Source: Lachnoclostridium sp. UBA3775
GTDB lineage: Bacteria; Bacillota; Clostridia; Lachnospirales; Lachnospiraceae
Direction: 5' to 3'
Length of the DNA stretch: 11,803 nucleotides
NCBI GenBank assembly: GCA_002369525.1
Contig: DFFN01000129.1
Span: 1-11,803 of the forward strand
Positions 1-6,198 of the stretch are shown one piece after another. The notes beneath the pieces are model-generated. The model saw only the letters and a program-made list of their open reading frames with translations. It ran no database searches and was not told the DNA's origin. Each line of letters opens with the position of its first letter. Within the stretch, counting starts at the first letter, position 1. The position numbers and the translations under genes were made by a program.

Positions 1-92
1 GTTTTCGGACACCCTCGGGGGGGTAATGATAAAATTGACTACAGTGTGTCATATTATAAATAGTCTGACAAACGATATAAGGAGAACCAGGA
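1..92 (+). other. Upstream region; possible 3' end of a preceding gene
   Basis: This stretch precedes the kinase gene. Reading from base 1, one + strand frame is open for 20 codons and closes with TAG at 61-63; it would end in residues like DYSVSYYK. An upstream gene ending here, 29 bases before the kinase start, would fit the tight spacing of the rest of the cluster, but 20 open codons is close to chance. A TTGACT box lies at 35-40, yet the nearest TATAAA (55-60) is only 14 bases away, so a promoter is not convincing. A 5-bp inverted repeat TGTCA/TGACA (47-51, 66-70) may be chance. Confidence 0.25.
79..86 (+). promoter_or_regulatory. Ribosome binding site that sets a TTG start for the kinase
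   Basis: AAGGAGAA is a strong Shine-Dalgarno match lying six bases before TTG at 93-95. The only nearby ATG (103-105) is in a different frame, and the next in-frame methionine lies inside the kinase domain beyond the glycine-rich loop. TTG is therefore the only sensible start. Confidence 0.8.
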
Positions 93-2495
93 TTGGATAA
101 TAATGAAAAATATCCCCTTGCCTTAAAACCGGGGACGGTATTAAACGGAATATATGTAGTTGAAAAAGTACTCGGCCAGGGCGGTTTTGGAATCACCTAT
201 TGTGCAACTGAGTACAAGACAGGAAAAAAGGTTGCAATCAAGGAGTTTTTCCCGGATACGATGGCTTACCGTACAGCGACAACCGTTGCCTCTTACCCCG
301 GAGAGAGAGCCGAGAGTTTTGAGTACGGAAAAAGCTGCTTTCTTCAGGAAGCTGAAACTCTTGCAAAATTTATCGGTAATGACAATATCGTCAGAATCTA
401 CAGCTATTTCGAAGAAAACGGAACGGCTTATTTTGTGATGGAATATATCGAAGGAACCAGCTTTGATCAGTATATCAAAGAAAAGGGTGGAAAGCTCAGT
501 TTTGAGGAAACCAAGGAAATCCTTCTTCCGATAATGGATGCAATGGCAGAGGTACATGATAATGGTATCGTTCACAGAGATTTAACACCTGATAATATTT
601 ATATAACAAACGACGGAAAGGTTAAACTGCTTGACTTCGGTGCTGCAAGATACAGCCTGGGTGACAAAAGCAGGAGTCTTGACGTTGTACTTAAGCATGG
701 ATTTGCGCCAAAGGAGCAGTACACCAGAAGGGGTAAACAGGGACCCTTTACGGATGTTTATGCCTTGGGCGCAACTTTTTATTTTGCACTGACAGGGAAA
801 CGCCCTCCGGATTCTATAGACAGGCTTGAAGAGGATGAGCTTGTGCCACCGAGCAATCTTGGTGTTAAGTTGACTTACTACCAGGAGGCGGCAATCCTTC
901 AGGCATTAAACGTCCAGCCGCAGGATCGTTTCCAAAATATGAGAGTGTTTAAAAAGGTAATGTTAAATCTTGATGCGGCAGAAGCTCCAACAAGAAATAC
1001 AAAGCCGGTTGAGACAGTAGCTGCCGTACCTTCGGAGGTTATTAAGGTCCCTTCGGCTCAGTCGGATCAGGATATGGGACGAACTGTAGCAGCATCAATT
1101 GCTCCCGTAGGTTCAAATTCTGACATTCAGCCTGTGCCACCTATTCAGCAGACACACGTTGCACCTGTAAAACAAACGACTGATACCACAAAGAAAAAGA
1201 AAACAGGACTGATTATCGGATTTGCAGCTTTTGCACTTATCTGCATATTGGTAGCTGTTATTGCTGCTGTGAAAACCAACTCCGACAGCGGAACAAGCAA
1301 AAGAAACAGGGACAACGATGACGAGAAGGTAATAAAGGCAAGCGACGAAGATGATGACTGGGATGATAACGATGATACTCCTACACCCGCGCCGACAAAA
1401 AAAGAGAAAGATGATTCTGCAGAGGATCCAGTTCCGACATTGAAACCGACAAAAAAACCTGACCCGACAGCGACACCCGTACCGACTGAGGTACCGTTTA
1501 AGGAGACTGTAGCGGTTCAGACTGTTATTGGAAACCATGTAATGAATTTAAATGCCGGTGGTGAATATTGCTGTGATTATAATGACGGGGGAACAATATA
1601 TGGAAAGTTTTCAGATTATTTAGAAAATACAAATGGAGAAATACTGGATGATACCAGCGGAGCAGGATTTGAAAATGTTTGTGTTACCAGTACACAAATA
1701 TTATATATACAGATAGTCGGAAACACTAGACGTATCAGATTTATCAACAAGGATAAGTCCGGCTCGGGCTACTTTACCGATTTTACAAATGTTGGTAAGT
1801 TCATATTAACTGAAGACTATGTTTTTGTCTACGACAAGGATACAAAAAAGCTTTACCGAATGACATATTCAGGGGATATTCAGGAAAGTATGAAGCTTGA
1901 TTCTACTGATGATTTTACGATAGACAACGGCTACCTTTATTATCTGAAAATAGTTCCCGAAACAAATGCTAAGGGATTATATAAGGTGCCTTGTAATAAT
2001 TTTCTAGGAGAATGGTATTCTGTTTATAACACTGGTGGATATAGTTATGAGAGAGTTACTGTAGGATTAAATGGGATTGTATATGCTTATTGCGATGGAT
2101 GTATATTAGGCTTTGATCCTGCTTCAATAAAAGGAAAAGGAAATCCTATAAAAAGTTTTAGTATTTATATTGGCAGTGTGATGCCAAACGGAAGTCATTA
2201 TTGTGGAATGACTGCATGTGGAAACAATTATTTCTTTACAATTGCATCTTCAGACTGGTCTTCTTATATGACATATTATTTTAATATTGATGCTATGTAT
2301 GGAAAAGAATATAGTGAAAGTACGAATACTCTTCAGATTAACAGACTCCTTCAAGAAGGCGTTAATTCATGGGTCCCGAATGTCATAGCGCTGGATAATG
2401 ATTGCGTAAGAATTGAATTTTCTACATGGGGAAACAATATAGGATCCTATTATATGATTTATGATGCTAATGGTAATAATATTACAAATACATGA
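93..2495 (+). CDS. Membrane Ser/Thr protein kinase with large extracellular C-terminal domain
   Basis: An 800-residue transmembrane protein kinase expected to phosphorylate Ser/Thr on the cytoplasmic side. The kinase domain spans about residues 20-290: glycine-rich loop GQGGFG (28-33), catalytic lysine in VAIK (K50), catalytic loop HRDLTPDN (161-168), DFG (181-183), and an activation segment with GFAPKEQY followed by TDVYALGATFY. The usual lysine of HRDLK is threonine, as the HRDxSPDN-type bacterial kinases have serine there. A juxtamembrane stretch carries DMGRTVA (327-333), a possible phosphosite. One membrane segment lies at about 371-393, followed by an acidic and Pro/Thr/Lys-rich linker (about 405-468) and a roughly 330-residue extracellular domain with many aromatic and Gly residues and about nine cysteines, perhaps beta-propeller-like. 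No PASTA repeats are seen, so it is not a standard PrkC. It starts at TTG and heads the cluster. Kinase assignment is secure; the sensor ligand is unknown. Confidence 0.95.
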   Translation: MDNNEKYPLALKPGTVLNGIYVVEKVLGQGGFGITYCATEYKTGKKVAIKEFFPDTMAYRTATTVASYPGERAESFEYGKSCFLQEAETLAKFIGNDNIVRIYSYFEENGTAYFVMEYIEGTSFDQYIKEKGGKLSFEETKEILLPIMDAMAEVHDNGIVHRDLTPDNIYITNDGKVKLLDFGAARYSLGDKSRSLDVVLKHGFAPKEQYTRRGKQGPFTDVYALGATFYFALTGKRPPDSIDRLEEDELVPPSNLGVKLTYYQEAAILQALNVQPQDRFQNMRVFKKVMLNLDAAEAPTRNTKPVETVAAVPSEVIKVPSAQSDQDMGRTVAASIAPVGSNSDIQPVPPIQQTHVAPVKQTTDTTKKKKTGLIIGFAAFALICILVAVIAAVKTNSDSGTSKRNRDNDDEKVIKASDEDDDWDDNDDTPTPAPTKKEKDDSAEDPVPTLKPTKKPDPTATPVPTEVPFKETVAVQTVIGNHVMNLNAGGEYCCDYNDGGTIYGKFSDYLENTNGEILDDTSGAGFENVCVTSTQILYIQIVGNTRRIRFINKDKSGSGYFTDFTNVGKFILTEDYVFVYDKDTKKLYRMTYSGDIQESMKLDSTDDFTIDNGYLYYLKIVPETNAKGLYKVPCNNFLGEWYSVYNTGGYSYERVTVGLNGIVYAYCDGCILGFDPASIKGKGNPIKSFSIYIGSVMPNGSHYCGMTACGNNYFFTIASSDWSSYMTYYFNIDAMYGKEYSESTNTLQINRLLQEGVNSWVPNVIALDNDCVRIEFSTWGNNIGSYYMIYDANGNNITNT

Positions 2496-2510
2496 TTAGG
2501 AGGATTAAAA

Positions 2511-3155
2511 ATGGCTTATATTGAATGTGGAAACGGACATCTATATGATCCATCATTAAACGCAAGCTGCCCCTACTGCAGTGGCAACTCTGTAAGGATT
2601 GATTTCGCTGCCGAAAGCAGTGAGATTGGAAGAACCGCGCCTGTATCAGGCGGGTATGGAACGGCTCCTGTATCGGAGGTCGGATCAACAGTTGCACCTT
2701 CTTCATATTCTGCCAGAAAAGTAGCGGCAGAAAATAAGGCTGTAAAGGATGATGATGCCGGCAAGACGGTTGCAGTGTTTAAGAAAAAAATGAATCTTGA
2801 ACCTGTTGTGGGTTGGATAGTATGTGTACAAGGTCCTGAAAAAGGTAAGGATTTCAGGATACTTGCAAAGAATAATACCATCGGCCGCGATGAGAAAATG
2901 GACATCTGTATCAAGGGTGATACAACAGTCTCAAGAGAGAATCATGCAAGGCTTGCATATGATGCAAAGCACAATGCATTCCATCTTATTCCTGCAGATG
3001 GTGCAAATACTGTCTATTTGAATGATGAACCGGTATATGTTCCCGCAAAGCTTAACGATCATGATATGATTGAAATCGGTGAGAGTAAATTTCTGTTCGT
3101 TCCGTTCTGTGATTCCCGCTTTGTTTGGCAGGAAGAAGCAAAGACAGGAGAATAG
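2511..3155 (+). CDS. Soluble zinc-ribbon and FHA domain protein
   Basis: A 214-residue cytoplasmic protein with no signal peptide or membrane segment. The N-terminus has C6, H10, C20 and C23 (CGNGH, then CPYC), a likely small zinc-binding ribbon. A Ser/Ala/Thr/Val-rich linker (about 30-90) follows, then an FHA domain (about 101-198) with the canonical phosphothreonine-binding residues: GR at 125-126, SRENH at 141-145 and the N of YLND at 171. FHA domains bind phosphothreonine peptides, so this is a likely reader or adaptor for the upstream kinase. The linker contains AGKTVAVF (83-90), whose position just before the FHA domain recalls the phosphorylated TTSVF motif of mycobacterial GarA; phosphorylation and self-binding here are inference. 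AGGAGG at 2498-2503 is a strong ribosome site. The gene begins 15 bases after the kinase stop and ends one base before the phosphatase. Confidence 0.92.
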   Translation: MAYIECGNGHLYDPSLNASCPYCSGNSVRIDFAAESSEIGRTAPVSGGYGTAPVSEVGSTVAPSSYSARKVAAENKAVKDDDAGKTVAVFKKKMNLEPVVGWIVCVQGPEKGKDFRILAKNNTIGRDEKMDICIKGDTTVSRENHARLAYDAKHNAFHLIPADGANTVYLNDEPVYVPAKLNDHDMIEIGESKFLFVPFCDSRFVWQEEAKTGE

Positions 3156-3156
3156 G

Positions 3157-3978
3157 ATGTCTTTGTTCGGCAAAAAAAAGAATAAAATAAAAAATGTCAG
3201 TTACATATTGCCACCGGTAAGGCGGATGAGTTTTGAGTACGGAAATCTGCAGGGCATCGGCAATAGGAACAGACAGGAGGATTCATTTGCTCAGGTAAAT
3301 GCAATGGATGTCATGAAGATAAAGGATGAAGGACTCTTTTTTACGGTCTGTGACGGAATGGGAGGCATGAGGGACGGAAAGCTTGCCAGTGAAACAGCTG
3401 TAGATGTCTTAAAAAAAGGGTTTATGAGTCTTGACAGAAGTTCTGATATTTCCTGCCAGCTTGAAAGCTTTATTGTTTCTGCATCTGCAAAGGTGGAGGA
3501 TCTCCTTGAAGGTGAGGGAGGAAGTACTGTAATTGTTGCGGTGATTTATGACGAAAAGCTATATTTCGCAAGCGTTGGAGATTCATACTTTTACCTGAAA
3601 AGAGGAAATGAAATTTATCTTCTTAACTGGCGGCATAATCTTGAAAATGACATTTATCTTGAGAAAATAAGAAATGGTGACACAAATCCTTTTCCGGCCA
3701 GAGAGAATCGTGAAGCGGAAGCTTTAACCTCTTTCCTCGGAATGAGCGGGCTTGAAAGGATTGACAGAAGCAAAATGCCGATTCCGTTGAAAAATGGAGA
3801 TGTGCTTTTATCATGCTCGGACGGAATAGGCGGAGTGCTTGACGAAAACGAGCTTAACGAGATACTTGAAGAGGGTAGTGCTGCAGAATGCTGTATGAAA
3901 ATAGAGCAGCGTATTCTGGAAAAGGCTAAGCCCCATCAGGATAATTTCACTGGAATACTTGTGAAATGTATTTATTAA
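3157..3978 (+). CDS. PP2C-family Ser/Thr phosphatase (first of two)
   Basis: A 273-residue protein of the metal-dependent PP2C/PPM family, expected to reverse phosphorylation by the cluster's kinase. Metal-binding and core motifs are RQEDS (39-43, D42), DGMGG (66-70, D66), GSTVIVAV (122-129), SVGDSYFYL (139-147), CSDGIGG (220-226, D222) and QDNFTG (261-266, D262). The segment that usually reads TxDHS is changed to NWRHN (157-161), so the substrate flap is divergent. The N-terminus is Lys-rich (KKKNKIKN) with no signal or membrane segment; the protein is cytoplasmic. ATG at 3157 is chosen because AGGAG at 3146-3150 lies six bases before it; an in-frame ATG at 3070 would overlap the FHA gene by 86 bases and has no good ribosome site. 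One base separates it from the previous stop, suggesting translational coupling. Confidence 0.93.
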   Translation: MSLFGKKKNKIKNVSYILPPVRRMSFEYGNLQGIGNRNRQEDSFAQVNAMDVMKIKDEGLFFTVCDGMGGMRDGKLASETAVDVLKKGFMSLDRSSDISCQLESFIVSASAKVEDLLEGEGGSTVIVAVIYDEKLYFASVGDSYFYLKRGNEIYLLNWRHNLENDIYLEKIRNGDTNPFPARENREAEALTSFLGMSGLERIDRSKMPIPLKNGDVLLSCSDGIGGVLDENELNEILEEGSAAECCMKIEQRILEKAKPHQDNFTGILVKCIY

Positions 3979-3992
3979 AAGGAAGGACAAAA

Positions 3993-5456
3993 ATGATGAA
4001 AAAAACAGGAGTAAAAAACATTGCAAAAAGGGTAATGGCAGCCTTATTTTCGGTACTTATGCTTGCCTCTGTAATGTTTGTGAATGTACCTAAGGCAGCT
4101 GCCTTTGACAAGGAAGTAAGAAATGGCGTAGTTGCGGTGGTTATTGGTTTTAAAAATGGTTCCTATATAACTGTGAGTAATGGAAAAACCTATGAGATTC
4201 TAGATCAATTAAGTGAGGGAACCTATAGTGCGGGAAGTGGTTTTTTTGTTGGTGAATCCGAAGAAAATCCGCAATATTTAGTTACAAATATGCATGTTGT
4301 TTCTGAATTTGCTGATTATGAGGAAAGCGGAAAAACAACTTTTAATACATATATGTATAAAACATATCAAGATACTAATGGTAATCCTGTATATCTTCCG
4401 ATTTATCTTGTAGCTGAAAGTTTTGAAATCCGGGTGTATTATAATGAGAAAGACTATGAAATAGCTTATATTGTTGATCATGGTGAGGTTTCAAAGGTGG
4501 ATCTTGCCCTCTTAAAACTCAGGAAATCAACGGATAAGAGAAAAGCACTCCCGATTAAGGTCGCAACTGATGATAATGTTGGTGAGTCTGTTTATGTACT
4601 TGGGTTTCCCGGTAATGCCGATAATGATTATACCGCAGCAAGTAAGTATGATGTATCCGATGTTTCTGTAACTAATGGTGTTATAAACAAGCTTGTTACA
4701 AATAATCTAGGAGTGGACAGAATTCAGGTAGATGCCACAATTCATCACGGAAATTCAGGCGGACCGCTTGTAGATGAAGATGGCAATGTTATTGGTGTAA
4801 ATACAAATGTAGAATCAAATTCTCCTTTTTCAGAACAGATTGAGGCTGATTACTACTCTATCAACGCAAGCCACGTTATCCAACTCTTAAAGAAGAATGA
4901 TATCGAATATATAGAGGGTGGCAGCGGAAGCAATAGCAGTGATTCCAAAGAATCTGCCGAATCTTCAAGTTCATCGGATAAAGACTCCGATTCCGACAGC
5001 AACACTGCACTGATTATCGGTATTGCAGCAGCAGTAGTTGTTGTGATAATTATTGTCCTGATACTTGTGTTAAAGAAATCAGGTAAGAAGACTTCTGAGC
5101 CTGTCCAAGCTACACCTTCAAGAGTAAACGCCAAGACACCTATGCTCCGCTCAATGTCTGCACAGCATGGCGGAAGAAGTTTCCCGGTAGGAACAAATCC
5201 GGTCCTCATCGGACGTGACGCATCCAATTGTCTGATAAGCTTCAAAGAAGGAACACCTGGTGTAAGCGGAAGGCATTGTAGCGTAAGTTTCGATCCTGCT
5301 ACAGGTGATTTCCTTGTTACGGATCTTAAGTCATCATATGGTACCTTCTTGATGAACGGAACTAAATTCACTCCGAACGTTCCTTATCATCTTAAATCAG
5401 GTGAGAGCTTCTATGTAGGTGATCAGGCAAATACTATCAAGGTGGAATTAAACTAA
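3993..5456 (+). CDS. Membrane-anchored trypsin-like serine protease with cytoplasmic FHA domain
   Basis: A 487-residue protein joining an extracellular protease to an intracellular phosphopeptide reader. A signal peptide (residues 1-37, Lys-rich start, hydrophobic core, PKAAA end) is followed by an S1C/trypsin-like (DegP/HtrA-type) domain at about 43-305 with a complete triad: H101 in TNMHVV, D170 in VDLALLKL and S255 in GNSGGP. There is no PDZ domain. A Ser/Asp-rich linker (about 309-337) leads to one membrane segment (338-361), a basic stop-transfer KKSGKK, and a C-terminal FHA domain (about 392-485) with GR (407-408), SGRH (425-428) and N455. By topology the protease is outside and the FHA domain inside. 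Start: AAGGAAGG at 3979-3986 lies six bases before ATG 3993; ATG 3996 is equally possible, while ATG 3966 lies inside the preceding gene. The protease target is unknown. Confidence 0.93.
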   Translation: MMKKTGVKNIAKRVMAALFSVLMLASVMFVNVPKAAAFDKEVRNGVVAVVIGFKNGSYITVSNGKTYEILDQLSEGTYSAGSGFFVGESEENPQYLVTNMHVVSEFADYEESGKTTFNTYMYKTYQDTNGNPVYLPIYLVAESFEIRVYYNEKDYEIAYIVDHGEVSKVDLALLKLRKSTDKRKALPIKVATDDNVGESVYVLGFPGNADNDYTAASKYDVSDVSVTNGVINKLVTNNLGVDRIQVDATIHHGNSGGPLVDEDGNVIGVNTNVESNSPFSEQIEADYYSINASHVIQLLKKNDIEYIEGGSGSNSSDSKESAESSSSSDKDSDSDSNTALIIGIAAAVVVVIIIVLILVLKKSGKKTSEPVQATPSRVNAKTPMLRSMSAQHGGRSFPVGTNPVLIGRDASNCLISFKEGTPGVSGRHCSVSFDPATGDFLVTDLKSSYGTFLMNGTKFTPNVPYHLKSGESFYVGDQANTIKVELN

Positions 5457-5457
5457 A

Positions 5458-6180
5458 ATGAATACTGATGTTTATACATTTTCAAGCCGGGGCGGCAGAG
5501 AATATAACGAGGATAGCTTGTTTTATGTAGAAAATGACATGGCGGGCTTATATATTGTTGCTGACGGCCTCGGCGGACATCAGTTCGGAGAGATAGCTTC
5601 GAAAACTGCTTGTGAGACTCTGGCTTCGGAATGGAAAAAGGAATGCTCCGACAGAAAACAATGGCTGACCGATGCGCTTGTTAAGGCAAATAATAATATT
5701 CTTGCATTTCAGAAAGAAAAAAATACTGTATTGAAGAGCACAGCGGTTGTACTTGCCATTGATGATGACAAGGCATGCTGGGCGAATGTAGGTGATTCGA
5801 GGCTCTATTTTCTACATGATTCTTCAATTTATTCTGTTACGGAGGATCATTCGGTTGCCTATAAGAAATATAAGGCGGGAGAAATTACGAAAGATCAGAT
5901 TGGAAATGACGAGGACCAATCCAGGCTTCTCAGAAGTCTAGGGAGCACCGAAAGATATGAGGCACAACTTTATGAGAGCGATGTGCTTATTGATAAGGGA
6001 GATGCGTTCCTTCTCTGTTCTGACGGAGTATGGGAGTATCTGAAAGAAGAAGAAATACTTATTGATTATTTTAAGGCTGACAGTAGCAAAGACTGGGCTG
6101 AGAGACTTTTGGTCAGGTTGATGTCAAGGATTGATGGCAAGAACGATAATCTTTCGTTGATTGGAGTAATGATTCGCTGA
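5458..6180 (+). CDS. PP2C-family Ser/Thr phosphatase (second of two)
   Basis: A 240-residue cytoplasmic phosphatase of the PP2C/PPM family, close in length to bacterial PrpC/Stp enzymes. Motifs are canonical: YNEDS (16-20, D19), ADGLGGH (35-41, D36), STAVVL (94-99), NVGDSRLY (110-117), TEDHS (128-132), RLLRSLG (156-162), CSDGVWEYL (187-195, D189) and NDNLSLI (229-235, D230). It is more canonical than the first PP2C in the cluster and the two differ widely in sequence, so they are not a recent duplication. The ATG comes one base after the protease stop, with only a weak GGTGG about 12 bases upstream, so translation probably depends on coupling to the protease gene. It likely dephosphorylates the kinase or the FHA ligands; which phosphatase serves which target cannot be told. 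Confidence 0.95.
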   Translation: MNTDVYTFSSRGGREYNEDSLFYVENDMAGLYIVADGLGGHQFGEIASKTACETLASEWKKECSDRKQWLTDALVKANNNILAFQKEKNTVLKSTAVVLAIDDDKACWANVGDSRLYFLHDSSIYSVTEDHSVAYKKYKAGEITKDQIGNDEDQSRLLRSLGSTERYEAQLYESDVLIDKGDAFLLCSDGVWEYLKEEEILIDYFKADSSKDWAERLLVRLMSRIDGKNDNLSLIGVMIR

Positions 6181-6186
6181 ATCATG

Positions 6187-6191
6187 GGAGG
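6187..6191 (+). promoter_or_regulatory. Ribosome binding site favouring a TTG start for the VWA gene
   Basis: GGAGG lies seven bases before TTG at 6199-6201. The in-frame ATG at 6184-6186 abuts this site and has no good Shine-Dalgarno sequence of its own, so the TTG is preferred. Both starts give a signal peptide. Confidence 0.7.
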
Positions 6192-6198
6192 AAATATC

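Noticed and set aside
6..25. GC-rich CACCCTCGGGGGGGT as a terminator of an upstream gene
   Set aside because: The possible stem is very short and no T-tract follows on the + strand.
35..60. TTGACT and TATAAA as a sigma-70-type promoter for the kinase
   Set aside because: The spacing is only 14 bases and no extended -10 is seen; an upstream operon start is just as likely.
3070..3156. Earlier in-frame ATG for the first PP2C gene
   Set aside because: It would overlap the FHA coding region by 86 bases and has no ribosome site, while ATG 3157 has AGGAG at the right distance and begins a normal PP2C N-terminus.
3966..3992. Earlier in-frame ATG for the trypsin-FHA gene
   Set aside because: It lies inside the preceding phosphatase gene and would place extra residues before a typical Lys-rich signal peptide start; AAGGAAGG directs initiation to 3993 or 3996.
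4853..5371. Antisense open frame of 172 codons opposite the protease-FHA gene
   Set aside because: The + strand gene has a full set of domain motifs; the antisense product is low in recognisable features and has no ribosome site, so it is a shadow.
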